Positions 53,800-62,926 of a DNA stretch of 64,000 nt are shown here, one piece after another. Position numbers and translations under genes: made by a program. This stretch comes from Paraburkholderia sp. DHOC27. GTDB taxonomy: Bacteria > Pseudomonadota > Gammaproteobacteria > Burkholderiales > Burkholderiaceae. The notes beneath the pieces were generated by a model that was not told the DNA's origin, ran no database searches, and worked only from the letters and a program-made list of their open reading frames with translations. Within the stretch, counting starts at the first letter, position 1; every line of letters begins with the position of its first letter. The stretch is from assembly GCF_003429005.1 (NCBI RefSeq), contig NZ_QVQV01000006.1, positions 248,001 to 312,000 on the forward strand, written 5' to 3'.

Positions 53800-54633
53800 A
53801 TGAGATTTGTCAGAGGAAGCGCAAGATTCGCAGGTTTGTTCGCTGTTGCCGGTCTGCTCATGCTGACGGCCTGCACCAAGGTCGCGCCGCCGCAAGGCGG
53901 CGGCCTCGCCGATTCCGCGCTCAAGCAGGTCCTGCAGCGCGGCACGTTGCGCGTCGGCGATTGCCTGACCTTTGCGCCCTTTGGCTTTTATAACAAGGAC
54001 GGCCAGCCGGACGGCTACGACGTCGACCTCGCCAAGGAACTCGCCAAGGAAATGGGTGTGAAGCTCGAAGTCGTAAATACGACCAGCGCCAACCGCATTC
54101 CTAACCTGCAAACGGACAAGGTCGATGTGGTGTTCTGCAACTTCACGCGCAACCTCGAACGCGCGCGGGAAATCGCTTTCACCAACCCCTACGTGGTGGC
54201 GAGCGAAGCTTTGCTGGTGAAGAAGAGCAGCGGCATCAAGTCGATCAATGACATGAACGGCAAGACCATCGCCACCGTGAAGGGCTCGACCAACGGCGAC
54301 GAAGTGCGCGCGCTGAACATGCAGGTGAAGATCCAGGAATTCGACAGCTCGCAGGCGGCGATTCTCGCCGTCAAGCAAGGTCAGGCGGACGCGATGATCG
54401 AGGACAACAACTTCCTTGCCTATCAGGCGTCGCTCGATCCGGATCTAACCGTGACCAACGAGGCACTCGTGCCGCTCGAGTACAACGCGTTTGGCGTCAA
54501 GGCGGGCGATCAGGTGTGGCTGAACTACCTGAACCTGTTCCTCTTCAACATCAACGCCTCGAAGATGAACGCGCAGTTGTACAAGAAGTGGTTCGGCGCC
54601 GATCCGCGCTTCCCGCTCAATCCGCAGTATTGA
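53800..54633 (+). CDS. Amino-acid ABC transporter, solute-binding lipoprotein
   Basis: A 277-residue family-3 solute-binding protein. MRFVRGSARFAGLFAVAGLL with the lipobox LTAC and Cys25 shows that it is a lipoprotein. The binding domain starts at GTLRVGDCLTFAPFGFYNKDGQPDGYDVDLAKELAKEMG, which is the hallmark of polar amino-acid receptors such as those for arginine, histidine or glutamine. The arginine in the NRIPNLQTDKVDVVF loop and the GKTIATVKGSTNGDEV segment hold the carboxylate. The operon continues with two permeases and an ATPase. ATG 53800 fits the signal peptide; a frame from 53719 has a non-signal leader. Confidence 0.93.
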   Translation: MRFVRGSARFAGLFAVAGLLMLTACTKVAPPQGGGLADSALKQVLQRGTLRVGDCLTFAPFGFYNKDGQPDGYDVDLAKELAKEMGVKLEVVNTTSANRIPNLQTDKVDVVFCNFTRNLERAREIAFTNPYVVASEALLVKKSSGIKSINDMNGKTIATVKGSTNGDEVRALNMQVKIQEFDSSQAAILAVKQGQADAMIEDNNFLAYQASLDPDLTVTNEALVPLEYNAFGVKAGDQVWLNYLNLFLFNINASKMNAQLYKKWFGADPRFPLNPQY

Positions 54634-54693
54634 GAACGCGCTTGAGGACGCGCGGCTGCGCGTTTTCAAGGTCGCCTGAAAGACGGAGAAATC

Positions 54694-55410
54694 ATGAGCT
54701 ATGAATGGCTAAACATTGCGGGCTACTGGAGCGACTTCGTCCGCGCCGCGTGGCTCACGCTGCAGATCACGCTGCTGTCCTTCGTGCTGGCGATGGCGCT
54801 TGGCTTGATCACGGCGTTGGCCAGCGCATCGCGCTCCAGGGCACTGCGCACGCTGGCGAGCATCTACATCGAGGCAATTCGTAACACGCCGGTGCTGCTG
54901 CAGATTTTCATCGTGTTCTTCGGCTTGCCGTCGCTTGGGATCACGCTGAACGCCTACACGGCAGGCGTGATTGCACTGGGTGTGAACGTGGGCGCGTATC
55001 TGGCCGAAGTGTTCCGCGCCGGCATCCAGTCCGTGCCGCGCGGACAACTCGAAGCGGCGTCGATTCTCGGCCTTAGTCGCCAGCAGATTTTCGTGGAGGT
55101 GGTGTTGCCGCAGGCGGCGCGCGCGGTGTATCCGGCCATCGTCAATAACCTGATCCAGTTGCTGCTCGGCACCTCGCTGCTTTCGGCGATCGCATTGCCG
55201 GAATTGAGCGGCACGGCAACCGTCATCAACGCACGCACGCTGCTTTACATTCAGACGTTTGCCATCACGCTGGTCGCGTACCTGGTGTTGAGCAACCTCC
55301 TTTCGTGGGTGGCGGGCTTGATTGGCGCACGCGTCTTTCACCCGCCACTCGTGATCAAGAAACCCACGCGCCGCCCGTTGTTCCTGGCGCGCCAGGCAGA
55401 CCGCACGTGA
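54694..55410 (+). CDS. Amino-acid ABC transporter permease (HisMQ type), first
   Basis: A 238-residue inner-membrane protein with about five transmembrane helices. The EAA loop with AGIQSVPRGQLEAASILGLSRQQIFVEVVLPQAAR is the interface with the ATPase. The family feature IEAIRNTPVLLQIFIVFFGLP is the conserved region before the EAA loop. ATG 54694 has GGAG at seven bases. The next permease starts 21 bases after the stop; both subunits pair as a heterodimer. Confidence 0.93.
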   Translation: MSYEWLNIAGYWSDFVRAAWLTLQITLLSFVLAMALGLITALASASRSRALRTLASIYIEAIRNTPVLLQIFIVFFGLPSLGITLNAYTAGVIALGVNVGAYLAEVFRAGIQSVPRGQLEAASILGLSRQQIFVEVVLPQAARAVYPAIVNNLIQLLLGTSLLSAIALPELSGTATVINARTLLYIQTFAITLVAYLVLSNLLSWVAGLIGARVFHPPLVIKKPTRRPLFLARQADRT

Positions 55411-55431
55411 GTGCCGAGGAGGAGATAAAAC

Positions 55432-56082
55432 ATGTCTACTGAATTGCTCATGACCAGCCTCTCGATCCTGTTGCAGGGGCTGGTGGCAACGCTGTTGCTG
55501 TCGGCGGCCTCGATTGTCGGCGGGACGCTCATCGGCTTGCTCGCCGCCGTGCTGCGCTCGTTTGGGCCGTGGGGCACGTCGCGGATTGCGCGGCTCTACA
55601 CCGAACTGTTTCGCGGCACGCCCGTGCTGATCACGCTGATGTTCATCTACTTCGGCGTGTCGTACTTCGGTTACGCAATCGACGTATTCGCAGCCGGCGT
55701 CGTCGGACTGAGCGTCTATCAGGGCGCGTATATCGCAGAGGTGTTCCGTTCGGGCATCGAAGCCGTGCCGAAGGGACAGTGGGAAGTCTCGCAGATTCTC
55801 GGCCTCAGCAAGACGCAGGCGTTCTTTTCCGTAGTGCTACCGCAGACGGGCAGGATCGTGCTGCCGCCGCTGGTTGGGCAGTATCTCTCGCTGATCAAGG
55901 ACACGTCGATTGTCAGCATGATCGGCATGTCGGAGTTGATGCATGGCGGCCAGGCCATTGTCGACCGGGTGGGACAACCCGTGGAGATTTATGGACTCGT
56001 TGCCGTACTTTATTTCATCGTGTGTTTCCCGCTGTCGCAGTGGGTGCGCCACCATGATCGTAGAAGGAGCCTGATGTCATGA
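55432..56082 (+). CDS. Amino-acid ABC transporter permease (HisMQ type), second
   Basis: A 216-residue partner permease with five predicted helices. The conserved LYTELFRGTPVLITLMFIYFG and the EAA loop SGIEAVPKGQWEVSQILGLSKTQAFFSVVLPQTGR are both present. Translation is led by GGAGG before ATG 55432. Its stop overlaps the ATPase gene start by four bases (ATGA), which couples their expression. Confidence 0.93.
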   Translation: MSTELLMTSLSILLQGLVATLLLSAASIVGGTLIGLLAAVLRSFGPWGTSRIARLYTELFRGTPVLITLMFIYFGVSYFGYAIDVFAAGVVGLSVYQGAYIAEVFRSGIEAVPKGQWEVSQILGLSKTQAFFSVVLPQTGRIVLPPLVGQYLSLIKDTSIVSMIGMSELMHGGQAIVDRVGQPVEIYGLVAVLYFIVCFPLSQWVRHHDRRRSLMS

Positions 56083-56843
56083 GTACTGCCAACGTTACCT
56101 CCGCATCCACCGCACCCGTCATCAATCTGAGCGGCGTTAGCAAGTCGTTCGGCGCGACCAAGGTGCTGAAGGAAATCAACCTGGAAGTGCGGCCGGGCGA
56201 AGTGCTGGTGCTGATCGGCGCGTCTGGTTCGGGCAAGAGCACCGTATTGCGTATCATGGCGGGTCTCGAAACGGCCGACGCCGGCGAGGTGTGGGTCAAC
56301 GAAGTGCCGCTGCATGATGCGCGCCGCGCGCGCGAAATTCGCGGTCACGTGGGCATGGTGTTCCAGCAGTTCAACCTGTTCCCGCACAAGACCGCGCTCG
56401 GCAACGTGACGCTGGCGCTGATCAAGGCCCGCAAGATGAGCCCCGCGGACGCGCGCAAACGCGGCATGGAAGCACTCGAACGCGTGGGCCTCGCGGATCG
56501 CGCCGAACACTATCCGAGCCAGTTGTCCGGCGGTCAGCAGCAGCGCGTGGCAATTGCGCGTGCACTGGCGGTGGAGCCCGGCATCATGTTCTTCGACGAA
56601 GCCACCTCCGCGCTCGACCCGGAACTGGTTGGCGAAGTGACCGAAGTGATGCGCGGCCTCGCACGCGACGGCATGACGATGGTCGTCGTCACGCACGAGA
56701 TGGGCTTTGCCCGCAAGACGGCGGACCGTGTCGTGTTCATGGACAAGGGCGTGATTGCGGAGCAGGGCGCGCCCGAGCAGATTTTCGTGGACCCGCAGAA
56801 CGAGCGCACGCGTCAGTTCCTGCATCGGGTGCTGGATTACTGA
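56079..56843 (+). CDS. Amino-acid ABC transporter ATP-binding protein
   Basis: A 254-residue ATPase that powers uptake. Visible motifs are Walker A GASGSGKST, the Q-loop VFQQFNLFP, the signature LSGGQQQR, Walker B IMFFDEATSAL and the H-loop VTHEMGFAR. The length and sequence match the GlnQ/HisP branch. It follows two permeases and the binding protein. The start overlaps the preceding permease stop, so it is the last transport subunit of the operon. Confidence 0.96.
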   Translation: MSTANVTSASTAPVINLSGVSKSFGATKVLKEINLEVRPGEVLVLIGASGSGKSTVLRIMAGLETADAGEVWVNEVPLHDARRAREIRGHVGMVFQQFNLFPHKTALGNVTLALIKARKMSPADARKRGMEALERVGLADRAEHYPSQLSGGQQQRVAIARALAVEPGIMFFDEATSALDPELVGEVTEVMRGLARDGMTMVVVTHEMGFARKTADRVVFMDKGVIAEQGAPEQIFVDPQNERTRQFLHRVLDY

Positions 56844-56891
56844 GTTTTTATATTGCCTTTCATGTCGCCTATTGCCGGTGGAGTTGAACGA

Positions 56892-57653
56892 ATGTCCGCA
56901 CCAGAATCATCGAGGGCTAGAGGCGTCGATCGGGTCATCGGCATTTTCAGGCAGTTGCATATTGCGCGCCGTCCGATGACGATGCGCGAACTGATCGAGG
57001 CCACCGGCGCGCCGCGCTCGAGTATCTACGAACTCGTGACCATCCTCACGGAAGCGGGTTGGCTCGAAACGGGCGCGGACGGCAGCGTGTTTTTTGGCCG
57101 CGAGATGCATTACTACGGCGCCGACTATGCCGAGCACAACGACCTGATCAGCCGTGCGCATCAGGCCATTCTGGGTCTCGTCAGGAAGCACGACGAGACC
57201 GCGCAGTTGTGCATGCTCGAAGGCAACAAGTACACCGTGTTTTTGTCGGAGAACAGCTCGCGGCCCTTCAACATCAGTTCCGACATTGGCGTGAAGGTGC
57301 CGATTCCGTGGACCGCGACGGGCCGTCTGCTGCTCGCGCATCTGCGGCCCGAGGAAATCCGCGCGCTGATTCCGGAGGAAGACTTTGTGCTCGACAATGG
57401 CCGCCGTCTGGCCTTTGACGATTTTCTGCGTGACGTGCAGAGCGCGGCCGAATTGGGCTATTGCTGCACGGAAGGGCTCTCGCATACCTTCCGCTATTGC
57501 ATGGCGGCGCCGATCCGCGATCGCGGCGGCCTGCCGGTCGCGGCGCTGTGCTTCATGACGAGCCGCGATACCCCCGAGGACAAACGCGCGACGATGCTGG
57601 AGGATCTGATCAGTTCGGCGAAGGCGTTGTCGCAGCCGTATGTGAGGATGTAG
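56892..57653 (+). CDS. IclR-family transcriptional regulator
   Basis: A 253-residue regulator with an N-terminal winged helix (VDRVIGIFRQLHIARRPMTMRELIEATGAPRSSIYELVTILTEAGWLE) and a C-terminal effector-binding GAF-like domain ending around RATMLEDLISSAKALS. It is in the same direction and 48 bases after the ATPase gene, so it may be co-transcribed and regulate the operon in response to a catabolite. The 56892 start is preferred because GGTGGAG lies nine bases upstream; TTG at 56853 and ATG at 56862 are alternatives. Confidence 0.88.
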   Translation: MSAPESSRARGVDRVIGIFRQLHIARRPMTMRELIEATGAPRSSIYELVTILTEAGWLETGADGSVFFGREMHYYGADYAEHNDLISRAHQAILGLVRKHDETAQLCMLEGNKYTVFLSENSSRPFNISSDIGVKVPIPWTATGRLLLAHLRPEEIRALIPEEDFVLDNGRRLAFDDFLRDVQSAAELGYCCTEGLSHTFRYCMAAPIRDRGGLPVAALCFMTSRDTPEDKRATMLEDLISSAKALSQPYVRM

Positions 57654-57968
57654 GGGTATGCTGCGGTTTCGTCGCGGCACTGGAAACTTTTCTTCTGGAT
57701 GCGCGGTCTGTTAGGCGGTTGGGCGACGGCGGTGCGATTCTCGCGACGCTTCGTTGCTGGCTGCTTACGTCATGGCTTTGAAGCGTCCAGCCGCGTTGCT
57801 CGCCTTGCTTGATCGAACGGCGGGTTCTTCGTTTGGCGGCTCCGCGCCTGCTAAAGACCGCTTGCTTCCCTGCCCAGGGACTTCCCTGGTGAGCCGCGTC
57901 GCCGCGCGCCGAGACGGGGCCACATGAGCGCCTTGCCGCCCCCGCCAACAATTCCCTGCCCCCTCCTT
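57654..57968. other. Intergenic region before groESL
   Basis: A 315-base stretch between the IclR gene and the groES promoter. I find no gene or repeat with support; it likely includes the end of the ABC/IclR transcript. The last part leads directly into the heat-shock promoter. Confidence 0.4.
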
Positions 57969-57998
57969 CTTGAATTTGTCACCACCCGTCCATATAAT
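57969..57998 (+). promoter_or_regulatory. groESL promoter (sigma-70 with sigma-32-like features)
   Basis: A -35 TTGAAT lies at 57970-57975 and a perfect TATAAT -10 at 57993-57998, separated by 17 bases. The same region reads CTTGAAT then CCATAT about 13 bases later, close to the heat-shock sigma factor consensus, so both forms of polymerase may act here. It is directly followed by the CIRCE operator. Confidence 0.85.
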
Positions 57999-58024
57999 TA
58001 GCACTCGCTGCACGAGAGTGCTAA
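57998..58024. promoter_or_regulatory. CIRCE operator of HrcA
   Basis: The sequence is a perfect TTAGCACTC (57998-58006), a nine-base spacer and GAGTGCTAA (58016-58024). This is the canonical target of the heat-shock repressor HrcA. It overlaps the end of the -10 box and lies 73 bases before groES, so HrcA binding would block groESL transcription. The hrcA gene itself is not in this window. Confidence 0.97.
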
Positions 58025-58096
58025 CAACATCGCCGGTTGGCTCGGCCAGCCGGGTTTTCCAAGCGTTCTTCAGTCTCAATCAAGAGAGGAGTATGT

Positions 58097-58387
58097 ATGA
58101 ACCTTCGTCCTTTGCATGATCGCGTGATCGTCAAACGTCTGGATCAAGAAACCAAGACCGCGTCGGGCATCGTGATCCCCGAAGCCGCAGCAGAAAAGCC
58201 GGATCAAGGCGAAATTCTGGCAGTCGGCCCGGGCAAGCGCGACGACAAGGGCGCACAGATCGCCCTCGACGTGAAGGTCGGTGACCGCGTTCTGTTCGGC
58301 AAGTACGCAGGCCAGACCGTCAAGGTCGACGGCAGCGAACTGCTCGTGATGCGCGAAGAAGACATCATGGCCGTGGTGCAGAAGTAA
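58097..58387 (+). CDS. groES: Co-chaperonin GroES
   Basis: A 96-residue co-chaperonin that caps the GroEL cavity. MNLRPLHDRVIVKRLDQETKT, the mobile loop (KTASGIVIPEAA) and the closing EDIMAVV segment are all present. GAGAGGAG lies just before ATG 58097. groEL follows after 55 bases in one operon under CIRCE control. The sequence shows no abnormality. Confidence 0.98.
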   Translation: MNLRPLHDRVIVKRLDQETKTASGIVIPEAAAEKPDQGEILAVGPGKRDDKGAQIALDVKVGDRVLFGKYAGQTVKVDGSELLVMREEDIMAVVQK

Positions 58388-58442
58388 GCGCACAGCCGCT
58401 ACTTTTCCCGGTCATATCCCAGAGAATTCAAGGAGTTAGAAG

Positions 58443-60083
58443 ATGGCAGCTAAAGACGTCGTATTCGGTGATTCCGCCCGTGCCAAGATGGTTGAAGGCG
58501 TGAACATCCTCGCGAACGCTGTGAAGGTCACGCTGGGCCCGAAGGGTCGCAACGTTGTGCTGGAACGCAGCTTCGGTGGCCCGACGGTCACGAAGGACGG
58601 TGTGTCGGTCGCGAAAGAGATCGAACTGAAAGACAAGCTCCAGAACATGGGCGCACAAATGGTCAAGGAAGTGGCTTCCAAGACCAGCGACAACGCAGGT
58701 GACGGCACCACGACCGCTACGGTCCTGGCTCAGTCCATCGTCCGCGAAGGCATGAAGTACGTTGCATCGGGCATGAACCCGATGGACCTGAAGCGCGGTA
58801 TCGACAAGGCAGTGGCTGCTGCAATCGAAGAACTGCGCAAGATCAGCAAGCCTTGCACGACCAACAAGGAAATCGCTCAGGTTGGCGCGATCTCGGCAAA
58901 CAGCGACTCGTCGATCGGCGACCGCATTGCTGAAGCCATGGACAAGGTTGGCAAGGAAGGCGTCATCACCGTTGAAGACGGCAAGTCGCTGCAAGACGAG
59001 CTGGACGTGGTCGAAGGTATGCAATTCGACCGCGGCTACCTGTCGCCGTACTTCATCAACAACCCGGACAAGCAAGTTGCCGTGCTCGACAACCCGTTCG
59101 TGCTGCTGCACGACAAGAAGGTGTCGAACATTCGTGACCTCCTCCCGGTTCTGGAACAAGTGGCGAAGGCTGGCCGTCCGCTGCTGATCATCGCTGAAGA
59201 CGTCGAAGGCGAAGCGCTGGCAACGCTGGTGGTGAACAACATCCGCGGCATCCTGAAGACGGTTGCTGTGAAGGCTCCGGGCTTCGGCGATCGCCGTAAG
59301 GCCATGCTGGAAGACATCGCGATCCTGACCGGCGGTCAAGTCATCGCTGAAGAAACCGGCCTGACGCTCGAAAAGGCAACGCTGGCCGAACTGGGTCAAG
59401 CGAAGCGTATCGAAGTGGGCAAGGAAAACACGACGATCATCGACGGCGCTGGCGAAGCTGCCAACATCGAAGCACGTGTGAAGCAAGTTCGCACGCAAAT
59501 CGAAGAAGCTACGTCGGACTACGACCGTGAAAAGCTGCAGGAACGCGTGGCCAAGCTGGCCGGCGGCGTTGCAGTGATCAAGGTTGGTGCTGCGACCGAA
59601 GTCGAAATGAAGGAAAAGAAGGCACGTGTCGAAGACGCACTGCACGCAACGCGCGCAGCTGTGGAAGAAGGCATCGTGGCTGGCGGCGGTGTTGCACTGA
59701 TCCGCGCTCGCACGGCAATCGCCGGCCTGAAGGGCTCGAACGCTGATCAAGACGCAGGTATCAAGATCGTTCTGCGCGCAATGGAAGAACCGCTGCGCCA
59801 GATCGTCACGAACGGCGGCGAAGAAGCCAGCGTCGTGGTGGCAGCAGTTGCAGCAGGTAAGGGCAACTACGGCTACAACGCAGCAACGGGCGAGTACGTC
59901 GACCTGGTTGACGCTGGTGTCGTGGACCCGACCAAGGTCACGCGTACGGCACTGCAAAACGCAGCATCGGTGGCAGGTCTCCTGCTGACGACCGACGCAG
60001 CTGTTTGCGAACTGCCGAAGGAAGATGCACCGATGCCTGGCGGCATGCCCGGCGGCATGGGCGGCATGGGCATGGACATGTAA
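58443..60083 (+). CDS. groEL: Chaperonin GroEL
   Basis: A 546-residue ATP-driven chaperonin that folds proteins in a 14-subunit double ring with GroES. Typical features are GPKGRNVVLERSFG, the ATP-site DGTTTATVLA, the apical domain, EEGIVAGGGVALIRA and the C-terminal GGM repeats (GGMPGGMGGMGMDM). Codon use is strongly biased, as expected for a highly expressed gene. The aggag sequence before ATG 58443 is present. Burkholderiaceae often have several groEL copies; the CIRCE site suggests that this is the housekeeping one. Confidence 0.98.
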   Translation: MAAKDVVFGDSARAKMVEGVNILANAVKVTLGPKGRNVVLERSFGGPTVTKDGVSVAKEIELKDKLQNMGAQMVKEVASKTSDNAGDGTTTATVLAQSIVREGMKYVASGMNPMDLKRGIDKAVAAAIEELRKISKPCTTNKEIAQVGAISANSDSSIGDRIAEAMDKVGKEGVITVEDGKSLQDELDVVEGMQFDRGYLSPYFINNPDKQVAVLDNPFVLLHDKKVSNIRDLLPVLEQVAKAGRPLLIIAEDVEGEALATLVVNNIRGILKTVAVKAPGFGDRRKAMLEDIAILTGGQVIAEETGLTLEKATLAELGQAKRIEVGKENTTIIDGAGEAANIEARVKQVRTQIEEATSDYDREKLQERVAKLAGGVAVIKVGAATEVEMKEKKARVEDALHATRAAVEEGIVAGGGVALIRARTAIAGLKGSNADQDAGIKIVLRAMEEPLRQIVTNGGEEASVVVAAVAAGKGNYGYNAATGEYVDLVDAGVVDPTKVTRTALQNAASVAGLLLTTDAAVCELPKEDAPMPGGMPGGMGGMGMDM

Positions 60084-60156
60084 TTTCCGCGGGCCTCGTC
60101 AGAGGTCCGATAGGAAGTGCATGGGGAGGCGCGTTGCGAGACGTGCTTCCCAAAAG

Positions 60157-60183
60157 AAAAACCCCGCAATTGCGGGGTTTTTT
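60157..60183 (+). terminator. Rho-independent terminator of groEL
   Basis: A perfect palindrome CCCCGCAATTGCGGGG at 60162-60177 is flanked by an A-run before and six T after. The stem-loop can end transcription on either strand and lies 74 bases after the groEL stop. It would also terminate the convergent cysC transcript. Confidence 0.95.
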
Positions 60184-60296
60184 GTTTTCTGCGGAGCGGG
60201 CTGCGTGTTGGGAGCGGGCTGTGTTGAATCGCTACCGCAACGACGATTCGCGCATGCTCCGAACTTCCGGCTGGGCGGGGCGCAGTCCGTGTGTGA

Positions 60297-60995
60297 TCAG
60301 CGCGGCATCAAAAAGCTTGCACGCAAGTGCGCGTAGATGCTCGCGACGCTGGCTTCCGCAGCCTCATTAGCGGTGTCGACTCGCAGATCAGGCTCAACGG
60401 GCGCTTCATAAGGCGCCGACACACCCGTAAAAGAAGGGATCGCACCGGCTCGGGCTTTTGCATACAGGCCCTTCGGATCGCGCCGCGCGCATTCATCCAC
60501 CGAAGCCGAAAGATAGGTCTCGATAAAACGGTCGTGCCCGATGATCTCACGCGCCATGACGCGATCTTCATGCATGGGCGAGATCAGCGCGGAAATCACG
60601 ATCAGCCCTGCGTCATTCATCAACTGAGCGACGTGTGCGACCCGGCGAATGTTTTCGCGGCGGTCGGCGGGTGTGAAGCCAAGGTCGCTGCCCAGACCGT
60701 GACGAATGTTGTCGCCGTCGAGCACGTAGCAGGCGTGACCTTCCGCAATCAGATGACGCTCGAGCTCATAGGCGATGGTGGATTTGCCGGAGCCGGAGAG
60801 GCCCGTCAGCCAGATCGTCACAGCTCGCTGGGAAAACATGCTTGCGCGGTCGTGATCAGACACTGCGCCGTTCACGCGCTGGAGAAAACGCTGAGCTTGT
60901 TCCGCGGTGCCGCTGCGCTGAGTTTCGACGCTGCGTTGGGGCTCGTGGTCGTCGAAAAGGGAATGCGCGGAGTGACTGCCAGATAAATTGTCCAC
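60297..60995 (-). CDS. cysC: Adenylylsulfate kinase
   Basis: A 232-residue enzyme that phosphorylates adenylylsulfate to PAPS in sulfate activation. The P-loop is GLSGSGKS; other blocks are LDGDNIRHGL, DRRENIRRVAHVAQLM and DPKGLYAKARAGAI, with the FTGVSAPYEAP substrate loop. All catalytic motifs are present. The N-terminal 50 residues (RSVETQRSG and neighbours) form an unusual extension beyond the family's typical 180-200 residues. The start is a GTG at 60995 with AGGGGG ten bases upstream; a start further in (near SMFSQRAVTIWLTG) is possible. PAPS is also the donor for sulfotransferases such as the one at 46.5 kb. Confidence 0.93.
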   Translation of the reverse strand: MDNLSGSHSAHSLFDDHEPQRSVETQRSGTAEQAQRFLQRVNGAVSDHDRASMFSQRAVTIWLTGLSGSGKSTIAYELERHLIAEGHACYVLDGDNIRHGLGSDLGFTPADRRENIRRVAHVAQLMNDAGLIVISALISPMHEDRVMAREIIGHDRFIETYLSASVDECARRDPKGLYAKARAGAIPSFTGVSAPYEAPVEPDLRVDTANEAAEASVASIYAHLRASFLMPR

Positions 60996-61351
60996 TGCGA
61001 CGGTGCCCCCTTAGTCTGGCATCGGTTGTGAAACCGATGCTTTTGTAAAGCTGCATGAACGTGCGATGTGAGTCAACGTCTCTACGACTGGCAGCGCGGA
61101 AGCCCGGGGAACGAAAAGGCGAGAGGGCATATGAGCGACTAGAGCAATATTACAGTCCGTAAATAATAGCGCGAATATAAATTTTCGTTGTAACGGCTAA
61201 TTACGTAAGTAATACGGACGCTCTATTCGAGCCAACGACTCAACTTCGCACAGCCCGTGCGATGGGTAGACCGATCAAACGTTGAAACGCAGTTTGAGCC
61301 GAAACGCGGTGGCATATCACTTCGCCCCACGCGACTCAAACCGCTACAGAC
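60996..61351. promoter_or_regulatory. Intergenic region upstream of cysC
   Basis: A gap of 356 bases upstream of cysC and downstream of thiD. Positions 61140-61225 are AT-rich and hold GTCCGTA at 61155-61161 and its inverse TACGGAC at 61213-61219, about 58 bases apart. These could be regulatory, but no regulator is known. No gene was found. Confidence 0.35.
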
Positions 61352-62212
61352 TCAATGCCGAGCCTCTCCGGGCGGCGCGTCCTTACCCGTGGTGAGCGGC
61401 GTGTCTTCTTCGCTGCTGCGTGCCCAGAAGAACCGGTCCGGAATATACACACCCATGCCCGGGCGAAACGCGCTGCGCATGGCCTGGTACATGTATTCCT
61501 GCGCTTCGCGAACGGCTTCGGCGGGATCCTGCCCGTTGGCGAGCAGCGCGGCGATCGCGGCGCCCAGCGTGTCGGTCAGGCCCATGATGCGGTTGCTGCC
61601 GCGGTCCCACATGTCCTGGCGCAGTTGGCCGTCTTCGCTGAAGAGCGTATTGACGAGCCGGTGCGTGCCGGTCTCCGTAGACAGAATGTATTCGCATCCC
61701 TGCGACAGCAGATGCGAAATCGCCGCGTCGAGGCTGGGCGCTTCGGCGTCGCCGTCCGGCTGCGCGAGTGCGAGCAGCGTGGCGTGATCGGCGACCAGCA
61801 AGGTGGTTTGCGGTGCCAGCAAATCGGCGATGGCCTCGCGCAGTTCATCGGCGGCCAGCACATGCTCGTCGTCGAGCGTGAAGTCCGGCGCGAGGATCAG
61901 CGGAATGTCGTCGTAGTCGGCCACGACTTCGGCGATCGCGCTCACCACTTCCGCGCGGGTGGCCGCGCCGACCTTGAACGCGGCAATCGGCATGTCTTCG
62001 AGGAGCATGCGCGCCTGCGTCGCGACGATTTCAGGGTCGAGTCCGGTCACTTCGTCGCAGCTTGCCGAGTCGCGCACCGTGTAGCCGGTGAGGACGCTGA
62101 CCCCGTGACATCCCATGCTGGCGAGCGTCATCAGGTCTGCTTGCAGGCCGGAGCCGCCCGTCGGGTCGGAGAGGCCGAAGGTGAGTACGATCGGAGGAGT
62201 GTCGCTGGGCAT
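61352..62212 (-). CDS. thiD: Hydroxymethylpyrimidine / phosphomethylpyrimidine kinase
   Basis: A 286-residue ribokinase-fold enzyme that phosphorylates HMP and HMP-phosphate for thiamine. VLTFGLSDPTGGSGLQADLMTLASMGCHGVSVLTGYTVRDS is the characteristic N-terminal region, with GAAIAALLANGQDPAEAV near the anion hole and the catalytic GLTDTLGAA segment. Usually the anion-hole motif reads GTGC; here the stretch is TDTLGAA, a change also seen in other Burkholderiaceae. Its activity should be checked. ATG 62212 begins the conserved region; the longer reading from a TTG at 62272 is less likely. It is divergent from the rubredoxin gene. Confidence 0.88.
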   Translation of the reverse strand: MPSDTPPIVLTFGLSDPTGGSGLQADLMTLASMGCHGVSVLTGYTVRDSASCDEVTGLDPEIVATQARMLLEDMPIAAFKVGAATRAEVVSAIAEVVADYDDIPLILAPDFTLDDEHVLAADELREAIADLLAPQTTLLVADHATLLALAQPDGDAEAPSLDAAISHLLSQGCEYILSTETGTHRLVNTLFSEDGQLRQDMWDRGSNRIMGLTDTLGAAIAALLANGQDPAEAVREAQEYMYQAMRSAFRPGMGVYIPDRFFWARSSEEDTPLTTGKDAPPGEARH

Positions 62213-62494
62213 GAAGATGGTTGGCAGGAAATGAGCAGATGTAAGCGCGCACTGGGCGCGTAGTCGGCTCAATTATGCGGCCTAAAGCGCTGCGGAGGCG
62301 TTTTTTCGCACCGCGATGACGCTTTGCGCGTGGTTTGGACCTCATGCCGCCTGCGACGTGGTCGGCAACCGCCAGCTATCGGGCAACCGGCCGGTAGTGC
62401 GGCAGGTTGCGACTTTTCGATTGCTAGGCATTAGGGCGGCAACACGGTACCATCATGGCTCTCGTTTCAACGCCCTTTTTGACGCGACACACGA

Positions 62495-62665
62495 ATGGAA
62501 TACAGAAGCTGGATGTGCCTGATCTGCGGCTGGATCTACGATGAAGAAGCCGGTCTGCCAGATGAAGGAATCGCGCCGGGCACGCGTTGGGAGGATGTTC
62601 CCATTAACTGGACTTGTCCCGAGTGCGGCGCGCGCAAGGAAGACTTCGAGATGGTCCAGATCTGA
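62495..62665 (+). CDS. Rubredoxin
   Basis: A 56-residue electron carrier with a single Fe(Cys)4 site. The ligands are the CLICGW and CPECGA motifs: Cys8, Cys11, Cys41 and Cys44. WIYDEEAGLPDEGIAPGT and WEDVP complete the classic rubredoxin pattern. It is shorter than many length filters and easily missed. It diverges from thiD across about 280 bases and is followed by a long open gene. The electron partner, often an alkane or aromatic oxygenase or a flavoprotein, is not visible here. Confidence 0.96.
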   Translation: MEYRSWMCLICGWIYDEEAGLPDEGIAPGTRWEDVPINWTCPECGARKEDFEMVQI

Positions 62666-62926
62666 CCGTCTCGCAGCATGCGCGCTGGCGGCTGAGTCTG
62701 GCTTGAGCGCGCAGGTTGGCGCCACGCCGGAGCTTTGGCATCGAGGCGCATCGCTTCGCGCGCATCACGCTGAATTGCCGGGTCCTGGGCCCGCGTGGCC
62801 TTCACGGTAGTTCGTCATCGTACCCTCGCGGGGTCACGTGCTGCATGGCGTGAACGGCCGCGTATCGGTCGCCTGGCCGCCCGGCGGCCTGTCAGCAGCC
62901 TGTGCCATCACTCACGCCGCTCGCTC

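Noticed and set aside
58428..59957. Open frame of 509 codons on the minus strand inside groEL
   Set aside because: It mirrors the strongly biased codons of groEL, gives a Cys/His/Asp-rich sequence with no domain, and has no ribosome-binding site of its own.
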